Shown: piece by piece, positions 1 to 8,589 of the stretch
Numbering within the stretch: position 1 is the stretch's first letter
Layout of the letters: the number at the start of each line of letters is the position of its first letter
Assembly (NCBI GenBank): GCA_020632475.1
Contig: JACKFM010000001.1
Coordinates: forward strand, 558,001 to 622,000
Reading direction: 5' to 3'
Source: Candidatus Omnitrophota bacterium
Lineage (GTDB): Bacteria; Omnitrophota; Omnitrophia; Omnitrophales; Aquincolibacteriaceae
Length of the DNA: 64,000 bases
Notes under the pieces: model-generated
The model's input: only the letters and a program-made list of their open reading frames with translations
Told to the model about the DNA's origin: nothing
Database searches by the model: none
Position numbers and translations under genes: made by a program

Positions 1-108
1 GCCCCGGCCGTTTTGAAGGGGGATGCCGAGCTGAAAATTCGGCTGATTCAAAAAATAAAAATGGCAGGAAGCCAGGCCCGGCTTGATTCAGTACCGGATA
101 CAAGGTAA
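1..108 (+). CDS. C-terminal tail of an unidentified protein (5' cut by window edge)
   Basis: Frame 1 is open from the first base and stops at TAA 106-108, giving 35 residues. The tail is rich in Lys, Arg, Ala and Gln and has no recognisable motif. It lies 24 bp before the degenerate receiver gene on the same strand, so it may be the upstream member of that operon. The product cannot be named from this fragment. Its reality rests on the open frame and co-directional context only. Confidence 0.45.
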   Translation, partial: APAVLKGDAELKIRLIQKIKMAGSQARLDSVPDTR

Positions 109-132
109 GCTTTTAACGTAAAATTAAACCGC

Positions 133-531
133 ATGCGGTTAGATCAAAAAAGGGATACGATTTTGCAACAGGCCTTGATTATGACGCTTGTTTCAGATGT
201 GGGGGTTGCCGCAAAGATTGTTAAATCTGCGCAGAATCATCACTTGCAGATTCGTAATTTTGATCGTGCACAAAAACTGAATCACTCTGCGCAGGAGAAA
301 AAACCCTCGATGGTTATCCTGGATCTGGATACACGGGAAGCTGATGCCTTTGAGGTTTTAAAGGCATTTCGCGGGAATGCCGATCTTAGCCATGTGCCGG
401 TAGTTGGCTTTGTTTCCAAAGTTAAGGAGGCTTTGAAAAGGGAAGCTGAGGCAGCCGGGTGTTTGCGTGTTTTTTTTCGCACGGATTTTTTTGCCGGTCT
501 GTCCGACCTTTGGATAAGATATCTATCATGA
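133..531 (+). CDS. Degenerate response-regulator receiver domain protein
   Basis: The 132-residue product consists of a single receiver-like fold. The stretch VILDLDTREADAFEVLKAF aligns with the beta3/alpha3 region of CheY-type receivers and keeps the phospho-acceptor Asp in ILD. Other hallmarks are lost: the paired acidic residues after beta1 are reduced (LVSDVGV), the Pro and Gly after the acceptor are Arg and Ala, and the conserved Lys near the end is replaced (FFRTDFF). It is therefore probably a pseudo-receiver or an atypically phosphorylated one. ATG 133 keeps the whole beta1 strand; ATG 181 is an alternative, and neither has a good Shine-Dalgarno. The stop overlaps the start of the next gene (ATGA). 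Confidence 0.7.
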   Translation: MRLDQKRDTILQQALIMTLVSDVGVAAKIVKSAQNHHLQIRNFDRAQKLNHSAQEKKPSMVILDLDTREADAFEVLKAFRGNADLSHVPVVGFVSKVKEALKREAEAAGCLRVFFRTDFFAGLSDLWIRYLS

Positions 532-806
532 TTTTTCATTTAGGCTTTGAGTTGCCTCAAAAAGAAGACCGTCGACTGGATCATGAATCCTGCCGCTTAA
601 CGCCTGAAGAAACCAGGATTCTGAAGCGCCAGATTCGCCGTAACAGTATCACCATCAATGAGATGGTGGCCCGTCTTGATTTGCTGGTCAATAAGGAAAA
701 GTATCCTCACCGGGAAGATTTCATCAATAAGCTGCGTGATCGGCTTGAAGTTCTTATGGATGAAAACGATACTTTCCGCAGAGTTCTGCAGCATCACTAC
801 CGCTAA
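528..806 (+). CDS. Hypothetical 92-residue protein, translationally coupled to the receiver gene
   Basis: The start is ATG 528, overlapping the upstream TGA as ATGA at 528-531. The frame opens further upstream, but only this start gives the tight coupling expected of an operon pair. The product is highly charged and predicted mostly helical, with the pattern RILKRQIRRNSITINEMVARL followed by a second amphipathic helix (NKLRDRLEVLMDENDTF). It has no signal peptide or membrane segment. I do not recognise the family. Coupling to a pseudo-receiver suggests the two act together, perhaps as a small regulatory complex, but that is inference. Confidence 0.6.
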   Translation: MIFHLGFELPQKEDRRLDHESCRLTPEETRILKRQIRRNSITINEMVARLDLLVNKEKYPHREDFINKLRDRLEVLMDENDTFRRVLQHHYR

Positions 807-893
807 AAAATTGATTTAAAAGGCGACCGGATACAACGGGCTCCAGCATGCCGTGAGTGTTTGGTTTTTGCCCATATTTTACCGACTGCTTCC

Positions 894-921
894 TTGATTT
901 TTTTGATGTTATGCCGATAAT
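894..921 (+). promoter_or_regulatory. Candidate sigma70 promoter for glgC
   Basis: TTGATT (894-899), 16-nt spacer, GATAAT (916-921). The predicted transcript start is near 928, leaving a leader of about 35 nt before the glgC start. The -10 box matches the consensus at 5 of 6 positions and the -35 at 4 of 6. Confidence 0.4.
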
Positions 922-962
922 AGAACAAACTCCATTCTAAACATTGCTAAACGGTGAATATA

Positions 963-2225
963 ATGAAATCAAATGTAACGACACTGATTCTTGGCGGCGG
1001 TCAGGGCCGTAGACTTTCTCCTCTGACAAATTATCGTTCCAAACCGGCTGTTCCGATCGCATCCAAATACAGGCTTGTCGATATTCCTATTTCAAACTGT
1101 ATTAATTCGGAACTTAAACGCATTTATGTTTTAACTCAGTTTAACTCCACATCCCTGCACCGGCATATTCATCGTTCCTATCCGTATGAGCCTTTTAATC
1201 AAACAAGTGTTGAGTTGCTTGCGGCTGAACAAACGCTTTCCAACAGCGATTGGTTTCAGGGAACAGCCGATGCTGTGCGTCAGCACCTGCCGCATTATTA
1301 CAACAAAGAAACCGATGCGATTTTGATTCTTTCGGGAGATCATCTCTACCGCATGGATTACCGCCACATCATTGATTTTCATATGAGCAATAATGCGGAT
1401 GTGACGGTTGCGACTATCCCCGTTGTTAAAAAAGATGTAAGGCATTTCGGCATTATGCAGATGGAGACCAACGGGCGTATTACCAAGTTCTGGGAGAAGC
1501 CGTCTCCGGAAGATAAAATCAAAGACTTTGTCATGCCGGAGGCTATTCGTAAGCTTTTTCAAGTGAAAAAGAAAGCCGATCTTTATCTGGCATCCATGGG
1601 GATTTATGTTTTTAAACCTGAAGTGTTGACGTCGGTTTTGTCAGGAAATGAAGCGGATTTCGGTAAAGAGGTTATCCCGAAGTCCATCAATAAGCACAGT
1701 GTTTACGGATATGTCTTTAACGGGTATTGGCGTGATATCGGAACGATCGAAAGTTTTTATGAAACCAGCATTGACCTGACCCGCCCTAATCCTCCGTTTG
1801 AATTCGGCGGTCCCGAGGGGCGGATGTTTACGCGTGCGCGTTTTCTGCCTCCCTCAACGATTGAATCCGCAACCTTACAGAATGTTTTGATTGCCGAAGG
1901 ATGCCACCTTGAAGGTGTGCATATTGAACAATCGGTGGTCGGTCTGCGGTCAGTCATCCGGCAGGGAAGCGTGATCCGTAGAAGCGTGATTATGGGAAAC
2001 GATCAATTTGATCACCAGACACCTAAGCGCAAGATTCCGCTTGGAATCGGCAAGAACTGCCATATCGAAAATTGTATTCTCGATAAAAATGTTCGTATTG
2101 GAAACAAGGTTTCAATTACCAATCACAGCCGTGTGCGCGAAAAAGACGGTGACAATTATTGTATCCGTGACGGAATCGTGATTATTCCCAAAGGCGCGGA
2201 AATCGCCGACGGCACCAAAATCTAA
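963..2225 (+). CDS. glgC: Glucose-1-phosphate adenylyltransferase
   Basis: It makes ADP-glucose from glucose-1-phosphate and ATP, the committed step of bacterial glycogen synthesis. The N-terminus carries the nucleotidyltransferase signature LILGGGQGRR with the following KPAVP, then SGDHLYRMDY, WEKP and GYWRDIGTI typical of GlgC. The C-terminal ~120 residues form a left-handed beta-helix of repeated V/I hexapeptides ending in IIPKGAEIADG. At about 420 residues it has normal family length. ATG 963 is preferred because GGTGA (953-957) sits 5 nt upstream; GTG 954 in the same frame is the alternative. It is apparently monocistronic, with glgP, glgA and the branching enzyme elsewhere in the window. 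Confidence 0.96.
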   Translation: MKSNVTTLILGGGQGRRLSPLTNYRSKPAVPIASKYRLVDIPISNCINSELKRIYVLTQFNSTSLHRHIHRSYPYEPFNQTSVELLAAEQTLSNSDWFQGTADAVRQHLPHYYNKETDAILILSGDHLYRMDYRHIIDFHMSNNADVTVATIPVVKKDVRHFGIMQMETNGRITKFWEKPSPEDKIKDFVMPEAIRKLFQVKKKADLYLASMGIYVFKPEVLTSVLSGNEADFGKEVIPKSINKHSVYGYVFNGYWRDIGTIESFYETSIDLTRPNPPFEFGGPEGRMFTRARFLPPSTIESATLQNVLIAEGCHLEGVHIEQSVVGLRSVIRQGSVIRRSVIMGNDQFDHQTPKRKIPLGIGKNCHIENCILDKNVRIGNKVSITNHSRVREKDGDNYCIRDGIVIIPKGAEIADGTKI

Positions 2226-2248
2226 AAACCGTGATTTATAAATCGAAA

Positions 2249-2280
2249 GGGCAGGACTGAGGGCTAAACTATGCCTGCCC
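2249..2280 (+). terminator. Weak hairpin after glgC
   Basis: GGGCAGG (2249-2255) can pair with CCTGCCC (2274-2280) across an 18-nt loop, between the convergent glgC and lptG-like genes. No T-run follows, so any termination here would be weak or factor-dependent. Confidence 0.25.
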
Positions 2281-2368
2281 GCATTCTGTGTAGCGGGAGG
2301 TCTGAGTCAAAGCATGTTCAGCGGCTCTCTTTTCTCCGCGTCACCCTGTCAGGTGTTTGTGGTCTGTT

Positions 2369-3466
2369 TTAATAATTGGCTTTTTCGAGATTGAAGAGCG
2401 ATGCGACAGCAAAGAAGACATTGCTGAACCAGGCGCTGATGAAAGGGGTCAATTTGCCTGAAGTTCCGAGGGCGACACCGATAGCCCCTGAGACATGATA
2501 GATAAAAGCCAGGACAACACAAAATAAAACACTGGCGGCAACGCCTTTGCGGGTTCTGGTTTTTGCCAAAAATGGAATTGTCATAAGCATCATGATCAAA
2601 CTTTGCCAGGGTGTCGCCAGACGATTCTGGAGTTCGACTTTTTCGATGCGTACCGTTGCACCGGTTTCTTCAAGTTTTTTCATCGCATGTTTGATTTCCT
2701 TATACGATAAAAAGATGCTTTCACGCGAAGCATTCGTAAGATCAACCGGAGAGGCGGTTAAATCCAGGTAGGTTTTTCTGGCATAGGTCCGGGGCTCTCC
2801 TAAAACCTTTCCCCTGGAGTCGATTTGATGTTCGATCACCCCTTCAAATTCCCACGCTCCGTTTTTCCAATGAGCTTTTTTAGCTGAAATCTTCTGATAG
2901 GTTTTACCGGTATCTTCATCCAGCCAAAGGACAATCGCATCGGAAACACTGCCGGTGGCAGGCCGAAGAGAACGAAAATAGTAGAGGTGTTTGTTGGCCG
3001 AAGGATAGGTTACATTTTGGATGCTTTTATCTTCCCATTGTTCCTTATTTTTTTCAATGTAGATCTCTCGAAGTTCGGTGGCGGTGCGATAGGTACCCGG
3101 AACTACCCGGTCATGGATGATAAAAGTAAAAATACCGATGAGAAAGCCTAGAAATAAAATGGGGCGGACAATGGATTCGATTTTTAATCCCGCGCTTTTC
3201 ATCGCCAATAGTTCATTATGAATGCCAAGATTGACAAATAAAAAGATAGTCGCAAGCCAGGTGGCCCAGTGAATCGTCTGGACAAAAGAAAAGGGGATGA
3301 GCATCAGATAATATTTCATATACACCGAAAAGGCGGTGTGATAACGCATAAATCCATCGAGGTTATCAAAAAGGTCCGCGATCAGGATCATGAAAATCAG
3401 TGTTGCGGAACAGTAAATGATGGGAATGAGCAGTTGTTTGAGAATAAAGCGGTCGAGTACTTTCAT
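2369..3466 (-). CDS. LptF/LptG family lipopolysaccharide export permease
   Basis: Inner-membrane permease of the YjgP/YjgQ family, 365 residues. In known systems two such subunits with the LptB ATPase extract LPS and pass it to LptC/LptA. Three N-terminal membrane segments (about 12-31, 55-77, 100-120), a large periplasmic beta-jellyroll-like region (about 125-270) and C-terminal membrane segments around 283-360 match the family layout. The opening MKVLDRFILKQLL is typical. Only one copy lies here, so whether it is LptF or LptG cannot be decided. It starts 6 bp after comF, indicating a two-gene reverse operon. Its presence implies an outer membrane with LPS or a related glycolipid. Confidence 0.88.
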   Translation of the reverse strand: MKVLDRFILKQLLIPIIYCSATLIFMILIADLFDNLDGFMRYHTAFSVYMKYYLMLIPFSFVQTIHWATWLATIFLFVNLGIHNELLAMKSAGLKIESIVRPILFLGFLIGIFTFIIHDRVVPGTYRTATELREIYIEKNKEQWEDKSIQNVTYPSANKHLYYFRSLRPATGSVSDAIVLWLDEDTGKTYQKISAKKAHWKNGAWEFEGVIEHQIDSRGKVLGEPRTYARKTYLDLTASPVDLTNASRESIFLSYKEIKHAMKKLEETGATVRIEKVELQNRLATPWQSLIMMLMTIPFLAKTRTRKGVAASVLFCVVLAFIYHVSGAIGVALGTSGKLTPFISAWFSNVFFAVASLFNLEKANY

Positions 3467-3472
3467 GATGAA

Positions 3473-4165
3473 TTAATTCACCTGTTTCCGGAGTTCTGTT
3501 TGGGTACGGGCCACGGCAAAGATATCAATGCGTGAAGCCCCGCATTCTTTTAAAGTGCGGGCTGCTTCGGAGGCGGTTGCACCGGTGGTGTATATATCGT
3601 CAACGAGCAAAATGGATTTACCCTGTATGCTGTCAGCCCTTGCAACCTTGAAACTGTTTCGAATATTCCAAATCCGTTCTTCTTTTGAAAAAGTGCTTTG
3701 CCGCATAGTTGAATGTTTTTTCTTCAGGCAACTCCTGAGCGGAAGGTTTAAGCTTTTCCGTGCCCGGCGTGCAATAAGTTCAGCCTGGTTAAAATGCCTT
3801 TCGAGTTTTCGGCCCCGGTCAAGCGGTATGGGGACAATCCAATCATAGCGGTTTTCGGAACGTATCAGCGTCATGATATCGCCAATGTCATCATTAAAGG
3901 CGTTGGTCAAATGTCTTTTTTTTAAAAATTTGAGGCCCGTGAGCAAGTCTTTTACCGGTGATTTGTAGGGATATAAAAACCAACCGCTGTTTAGATCGCC
4001 GGAGCGGAAAACCGTATTCATCGCTTCGTAGGAAAACCTCAGAGCGGTTAATGTTTCCCGACAGTCTGAACAGAGGGTGTTTTCTCTAAGAGTGAGGAAA
4101 CGGCGGCAAATTCCACAATTGGCCGGATAAATAAGCCTGATGAATGCTTCCAATGCTAATTTCAT
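3473..4165 (-). CDS. comF: ComF family phosphoribosyltransferase-like protein
   Basis: An N-terminal zinc-finger segment (CGICRRF...CSDC) is followed by a phosphoribosyltransferase-type domain with the PRPP-binding loop SILLVDDIYTTGATASEA. ComF proteins are linked to natural transformation, where they act on internalised single-stranded DNA; the exact reaction is not settled. ATG 4165 is chosen because a TTGCTT-16-TACAAT promoter ends 10 nt upstream and the N-terminus then matches the family. An in-frame ATG at 4186 would add seven residues but would lie upstream of that -10 box. No Shine-Dalgarno precedes either start. It is co-transcribed with the downstream lptG-like gene. Confidence 0.85.
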   Translation of the reverse strand: MKLALEAFIRLIYPANCGICRRFLTLRENTLCSDCRETLTALRFSYEAMNTVFRSGDLNSGWFLYPYKSPVKDLLTGLKFLKKRHLTNAFNDDIGDIMTLIRSENRYDWIVPIPLDRGRKLERHFNQAELIARRARKSLNLPLRSCLKKKHSTMRQSTFSKEERIWNIRNSFKVARADSIQGKSILLVDDIYTTGATASEAARTLKECGASRIDIFAVARTQTELRKQVN

Positions 4166-4175
4166 AAAGACGTTT

Positions 4176-4203
4176 ATTGTAGTCATTTCATTCTAATAAG
4201 CAA
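4176..4203 (-). promoter_or_regulatory. Candidate promoter of comF-lptG, leaderless configuration
   Basis: Reading the reverse strand: TTGCTT (4203-4198), 16-nt spacer, TACAAT (4181-4176), then only 10 nt to ATG 4165. The same two hexamers with the same spacing occur upstream of the MazG-like gene (54249-54276). The geometry predicts a 5' leader of about 3 nt. Confidence 0.45.
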
Positions 4204-4225
4204 GCCAAGATCCATGAAATGAGTG

Positions 4226-4249
4226 AAAATCCCGGCTGGCCGGGATTTT
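4226..4249. repeat. Perfect 24-bp palindrome in the comF/rpsU intergenic region
   Basis: AAAATCCCGGC, a TG centre, then its exact complement GCCGGGATTTT. The A-run and T-run flanking a GC stem give the shape of a bidirectional intrinsic terminator. It nevertheless lies between two divergent genes, where no annotated transcript should end. Confidence 0.7.
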
Positions 4250-4272
4250 GAATTTTGAAATTCAGATTTTTG

Positions 4273-4301
4273 CTTAACCCATTTCAAATGAAAGGGTTAA
4301 G
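4273..4301. repeat. Second hairpin in the comF/rpsU intergenic region
   Basis: CTTAACCC (4273-4280) pairs with GGGTTAAG (4294-4301). The interior continues as TTTC/GAAA around an AAAT loop, with one unpaired A. It lies 24 bp from the first palindrome and upstream of the rpsU promoter. Confidence 0.6.
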
Positions 4302-4343
4302 GTTTGGGGATGAAAAGCCGAGGGGGAAAATCCTCTCTGTTTC

Positions 4344-4371
4344 TTGACCTAATGAACGAATTGCGTATAAT
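4344..4371 (+). promoter_or_regulatory. Strong sigma70-like promoter of rpsU
   Basis: TTGACC (4344-4349), 16-nt spacer, TATAAT (4366-4371). The -10 is a perfect consensus and the -35 matches 5 of 6. Transcription should start near 4378, giving a leader of roughly 54 nt to GTG 4432. Confidence 0.7.
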
Positions 4372-4431
4372 AACCCCGCTTATTTCATTTAACCAGAAGC
4401 TAACTTGACTTATGAAAGGGTGTTAGAAGAC

Positions 4432-4605
4432 GTGCCCAAGATATTACTTGCCGAAAACGAAAGTATTGACGGAGCTCTGAGACGGCTTAAAAAAAAGCTG
4501 GAACGTGAAGGAACCTTAAAGGTTTTAAAGGCCCGTAAATATTACGAAAAACCCAGCGAGAAAAAACGCCGTAAGATTCGCAGTTCCAAGACCAGAAGAA
4601 AATAA
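4432..4605 (+). CDS. rpsU: Small ribosomal subunit protein bS21
   Basis: A 57-residue basic protein with the bS21 core: ENESIDGALRRLKKKLE, then RKYYEKPSEKKRRK. It binds the platform of the 30S subunit near the anti-Shine-Dalgarno end of 16S rRNA. GTG 4432 gives the usual bS21 N-terminus (MPKILLAENES). TTG 4405 and GTG 4420 in the same frame are alternatives, and a GAAAGGG stretch at 4414-4420 could serve as the ribosome-binding site. The gene is monocistronic behind its own strong promoter and convergent with the deacetylase gene. Confidence 0.92.
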   Translation: MPKILLAENESIDGALRRLKKKLEREGTLKVLKARKYYEKPSEKKRRKIRSSKTRRK

Positions 4606-4713
4606 CTCTTCATCACTTCTCTCTTTTCGAACGCTTATCCCTTTTTTCAATCCTAAAAATCCAAGAGGCGATCAGTCTGCCCTTGAATCCTTTTGTGAAA
4701 GCTCCATTGGGGA

Positions 4714-5721
4714 TTATCTATCCAGAAAATGGAGCAGGTCACTCAGGGAAACGATTTCATACCCCTGACGCTTTAAGACGGGGATTTCCTCAATCAGAAC
4801 ATTCAAAGTATTAAAACGGTAATGGCCGATTGCAATGGCATAGCCTTTCTTTCGAGCGACCATTGAAAGCTCGCGGACTTGTGTGCGGATGGCAGCCGGG
4901 CTGTCGACATTATCCAAAAAGACATCACGTTTTAAAATCGGGAGATGAATTTCCCGTGCAATCGAAGGTGAAATGGACTGTGCTGTGGTCATGCTGTCGA
5001 GAAAAAACAGATCCCTTTTTTTTAAGTCATTCAGAATAATACGCATTAAATGGCCGTCGGATGTTCCGCGTGAGCCCATGTGGTTGTTGAGGCCGACATG
5101 ATGAGGGATTGATTTTAAACCCCGATCCAAAACATCGAGCACCTGAGATTCCGGCATTCTTCCGGTAATCAGCCCTGGACCGGGAATGGTTCCGTCTGAG
5201 GCCTCAAGGGGTAAATGTAAAATGACTTCCGCACCGGTTCTGGCACTATAGTTGCCATAAAAAGTAGAGTGAGCAAGCAGCGGCAAAATGGCATAAGTGA
5301 TATTGTCCCCCAGGCGGTCTAATTGGGTGCGGTAGCTTAAGGTGTGTCCCATGTCATCAATGACAAATACCAGTTTGGGTTTGTCTGCAGAGAGAACCCG
5401 GTGTCTTTTGGCTACCGGCGGGCTTTTAGGGGAAGGGGCCGCGGTTTTTGAAGGAGGGATCACGGCCGTGCGGGCGGCCGGTGTCCTGTGAGCATTAGGG
5501 CTTGTATGATTGGAAATAGAATGAATGAGGCCATGGAAGCCGTATTTGCCTGCCATATAGGCCAGTAGAACCAATAGGGCGATCCGGATAAGGGAAGATA
5601 ACCGTCCGGAAGAAGGTTTGCGGCGTCTGGAGCTGCGTTTGAAGAGCGCCGGCAGTTTCCAGGATTTTTTTTTGGGACGGCGGGCCGATTTTTTTTGAAC
5701 ACTTTTTTTCTTTTTTTTCAT
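4714..5721 (-). CDS. Divergent polysaccharide deacetylase family protein (YibQ/DUF610)
   Basis: The C-terminal ~230 residues match the divergent polysaccharide deacetylase family. FVIDDMG holds the metal-type acidic pair, followed by YAILPLLAHS, ILHLPLEA, GLNNHMGSRGT and FFLDSMTT. The N-terminus is very basic (Lys/Arg-rich for about 45 residues) with one membrane anchor at about 45-63, then a Pro/Ala linker, placing the catalytic domain outside the cytoplasm. The substrate is unknown, but envelope glycans are likely. No good Shine-Dalgarno is seen; a GATAAT lies 6 nt upstream of ATG but lacks a -35 partner. It is transcribed away from glgP. Confidence 0.85.
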   Translation of the reverse strand: MKKKKKSVQKKSARRPKKKSWKLPALFKRSSRRRKPSSGRLSSLIRIALLVLLAYMAGKYGFHGLIHSISNHTSPNAHRTPAARTAVIPPSKTAAPSPKSPPVAKRHRVLSADKPKLVFVIDDMGHTLSYRTQLDRLGDNITYAILPLLAHSTFYGNYSARTGAEVILHLPLEASDGTIPGPGLITGRMPESQVLDVLDRGLKSIPHHVGLNNHMGSRGTSDGHLMRIILNDLKKRDLFFLDSMTTAQSISPSIAREIHLPILKRDVFLDNVDSPAAIRTQVRELSMVARKKGYAIAIGHYRFNTLNVLIEEIPVLKRQGYEIVSLSDLLHFLDR

Positions 5722-5832
5722 TACGGGATTATCTTAATTAAGATTTGGATGCCGGGAAAGAAAAAAATATAAAAAGAAAGACGGCCAAAATGCCGTTAGT
5801 ATGTCTCAGTATCAGAATAGTTTTGATTCTTG

Positions 5833-5861
5833 TTGAAAAGAATAAAGGCCTATTTCATAAT
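5833..5861 (+). promoter_or_regulatory. Candidate promoter of glgP
   Basis: TTGAAA (5833-5838), 17-nt spacer, CATAAT (5856-5861); each box matches the consensus at 5 of 6 positions. The leader would be about 42 nt. AAAAGGGTG at 5896-5904 is a plausible ribosome-binding site. Confidence 0.55.
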
Positions 5862-5909
5862 AACCGGAAATATTTTATCTAAGGTTCAAAATCCAAAAGG
5901 GTGCATTGA

Positions 5910-8432
5910 ATGCCTAAGACCAAGCTCAAGAATGCCTGGGACGTCATTGATGAGAATAAAAAACAGATGACCAAAACCGGAATTCAGAAATCTTTCAGCA
6001 ACAATCTGCATTTTATCCTCGCCAAAGACCGCTATACGCAGACCCCTAATGACGAATATGTGGCGCTTGCCATCGCGGTTCGTGATCGCATTGTCGAACG
6101 CTGGATTCATACCCAGCAGCGATATCATAAAAAAAATTTAAAACGGGTCTATTACCTTTCACTGGAATTTTTGATCGGCCGGCTTCTGGGCAACAATATG
6201 CTCAATCTGGAATTAGAAAAAGAAGTCCGTTTGGCCTTGGAAGAATTAGGGGTCAACCTTGAGGAAATCCACGAGGAGGAACCCGATGCCGGGCTTGGCA
6301 ACGGAGGATTAGGGCGTTTGGCGGCCTGTTTCCTGGATTCGCTGGCAACGCTTGGGATCCCTGCCCATGGATATGGCATCCGTTATGACTATGGTATTTT
6401 TAACCAGAAAATCCAAAACGGATATCAAGTGGAATCGCCGGATGAATGGCTGAAAATGGGGAATCCCTGGGAGTTTCAAAGACCGGAATACGCCGTCACG
6501 GTCAAGTTCTACGGTCAGACCTCGATGGTTCGTGACGTTGACGGAAAACTGCGGGCGCGGTGGGAGAACACACAGGATGTTATTGCCATGCCTTATGATA
6601 TTCCTGTAACCGGTTATGCCAATGATGTGGTCAACACGTTGCGCTTATGGGCGGCTCGCAGCTCGGAGGAGTTTGATCTCGAGTATTTCAATCATGGCGA
6701 TTACGAAAAGGCTGTTTATCACAAGATGCTTTCGGAAAATATTTCCAAGGTGCTGTATCCGAATGATTCAAGTGCGGTGGGCCGTGAGCTGAGGCTTAAG
6801 CAGGAATACTTTTTTACCGCAGCATCCATTTCCGATATTATCCGCCGTTTTAAGATTGAAAATAAAGATTTAAAGAAGCTGCCTGAAAAAGCCGCGATTC
6901 AGCTTAACGATACCCATCCGGCATTAGCGGTAGCCGAATTTTTGAGGGTTTTGGTTGATCAGGAAGATATGGAATGGAAGGACGCGTGGCAGATTACCAC
7001 AGAGACCTTCGCCTACACCAATCATACGGTGATGCCTGAGGCCCTTGAATGCTGGGCGCTGCCTCTTTTTGAACGAGTGTTGCCGCGTCACCTCCAGCTT
7101 ATTTATGAAATTAACAACCGTTTTCTCAAGGAGGTCGCCAAAAAGTTTCCCGGTGATACCGAATTACTCAAACGGGTTTCTCTGATTGAGGAAGGTAACC
7201 CTAAACGCGTACGTATGGCCTTTTTGGCGATCGTGGGTTCACATTCGGTTAATGGTGTTTCAGCGCTCCACTCCGAACTTCTTAAAACGCAGTTGTTTAA
7301 AGATTTCTACGCGATTTATCCCAAAAAGTTTAATAATAAAACCAACGGGATTACGCAACGCCGCTGGCTGAAGAAATCCAATCCGCGTTTATCTGATTTA
7401 ATTTCTTCCAAGATCGGTGAAGGCTGGATTACCGATTTGTATGAACTTGAAAAGTTAACCCAGTGGCAGAAGGATAAGACTTTCTGTAAAGCCTGGCAGA
7501 AGGTTAAACACGCCAATAAGCTTGATTTGTGTGAATATATTCAAAAAACAACCGGGGTTAAAATCAATCCTCACTCCATGTTCGACATTCAGGTCAAGCG
7601 CATCCATGAATATAAACGCCAGGTTCTTTTTGCGCTTTACGTTATCCGTGAATACCTGACGCTCAAAGATAACCCCGCCAACATCCGCACACCGCGTACT
7701 TTTATTTTTGCCGGAAAGGCTGCGCCCGGATATGCCATGGCCAAACTCATCATCAAATTTATTACGAGCATTGCGGACGTCATCAATAGTGACGGCGATA
7801 ATCAGGACTTGTTGAAAGTGATTTTTCTTGAAAATTATCGCGTTTCACTGGCGGAAAAGATTTTTCCCGCCAGCGATTTATCCGAGCAGATTTCAACTGC
7901 AGGAACAGAGGCCTCCGGGACGGGCTGTATGAAGTTTATGCTCAACGGGGCATTGACCGTAGGCACTCTTGACGGTGCGAATATTGAAATGGCCGAATCT
8001 GCCGGAATCGAAAATATGTTTATTTTTGGATTGAAGACCGAAGAGGTTCAGGAAATTAAAGAAAAGGGATACCACCCGGGGCCCTTCATCCAAAGATCAC
8101 CGTACTTATCCGAGATTTTTGAAATGATACGCGGAAATTATTTTTCAGCACTTGAACCGGGGATTTATGAACCGCTGCTTAAGAGTCTGACCGAGAGTGA
8201 TCCCTATATGGTTTGTGCGGATTTTGATGCCTATTGTGCGATGCAGGACAAAATTTCAGAAATGTACCGGAACCAGGTTGAGTGGACCCGCCGGGCAATT
8301 CTCAATGTGGCCAAGGCCGGTCCCTTTTCAAGCGACCGAACGATTGCCGAATATGCCCGTGATATTTGGCATGTGAAGGTTGAAGCCAATAGCAAAAAAG
8401 TTGTACGCAAAAGAGCCAAATCTAAAAAGTAA
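5910..8432 (+). CDS. glgP: Glycogen/starch phosphorylase
   Basis: A GT35 enzyme that releases glucose-1-phosphate from the non-reducing ends of alpha-1,4-glucan using orthophosphate. At 840 residues it has full family length. Recognisable segments are YYLSLEFLIGR near residue 80, PDAGLGNGGLGRLAACF near 127, AIQLNDTHPALA near 330, and the PLP-lysine region GTGCMKFMLNGALTVGT near 670. The usual Asn before Met-Lys is Cys here. The C-terminus carries a basic tail (KKVVRKRAKSKK). It is separated from glgC by four genes. Its product can be used by glycolysis or recycled by GlgC. Confidence 0.97.
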   Translation: MPKTKLKNAWDVIDENKKQMTKTGIQKSFSNNLHFILAKDRYTQTPNDEYVALAIAVRDRIVERWIHTQQRYHKKNLKRVYYLSLEFLIGRLLGNNMLNLELEKEVRLALEELGVNLEEIHEEEPDAGLGNGGLGRLAACFLDSLATLGIPAHGYGIRYDYGIFNQKIQNGYQVESPDEWLKMGNPWEFQRPEYAVTVKFYGQTSMVRDVDGKLRARWENTQDVIAMPYDIPVTGYANDVVNTLRLWAARSSEEFDLEYFNHGDYEKAVYHKMLSENISKVLYPNDSSAVGRELRLKQEYFFTAASISDIIRRFKIENKDLKKLPEKAAIQLNDTHPALAVAEFLRVLVDQEDMEWKDAWQITTETFAYTNHTVMPEALECWALPLFERVLPRHLQLIYEINNRFLKEVAKKFPGDTELLKRVSLIEEGNPKRVRMAFLAIVGSHSVNGVSALHSELLKTQLFKDFYAIYPKKFNNKTNGITQRRWLKKSNPRLSDLISSKIGEGWITDLYELEKLTQWQKDKTFCKAWQKVKHANKLDLCEYIQKTTGVKINPHSMFDIQVKRIHEYKRQVLFALYVIREYLTLKDNPANIRTPRTFIFAGKAAPGYAMAKLIIKFITSIADVINSDGDNQDLLKVIFLENYRVSLAEKIFPASDLSEQISTAGTEASGTGCMKFMLNGALTVGTLDGANIEMAESAGIENMFIFGLKTEEVQEIKEKGYHPGPFIQRSPYLSEIFEMIRGNYFSALEPGIYEPLLKSLTESDPYMVCADFDAYCAMQDKISEMYRNQVEWTRRAILNVAKAGPFSSDRTIAEYARDIWHVKVEANSKKVVRKRAKSKK

Positions 8433-8511
8433 AAAACGGCACCGGGTCCAATCCAGGTGAATAGGCCCGGAAGCCCTCCCCATTTCCCGGTAATTCCTTA
8501 TCCTTTCACCA

Positions 8512-8540
8512 TTGCCTGCCGCTATCGGCATATGTTATGA
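8512..8540 (+). promoter_or_regulatory. Candidate promoter of the hisS-recO operon
   Basis: TTGCCT (8512-8517), 17-nt spacer, TATGAT (8535-8540). A second possibility is TTGACC (8542-8547) with GATAAT (8567-8572), but its 19-nt spacing is long. AGGG at 8580-8583 is the ribosome-binding site for ATG 8590. Confidence 0.4.
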
Positions 8541-8589
8541 TTTGACCTTCATTTGCAGCTAAACCGGATAATCGCTTATAGGGTTACCA

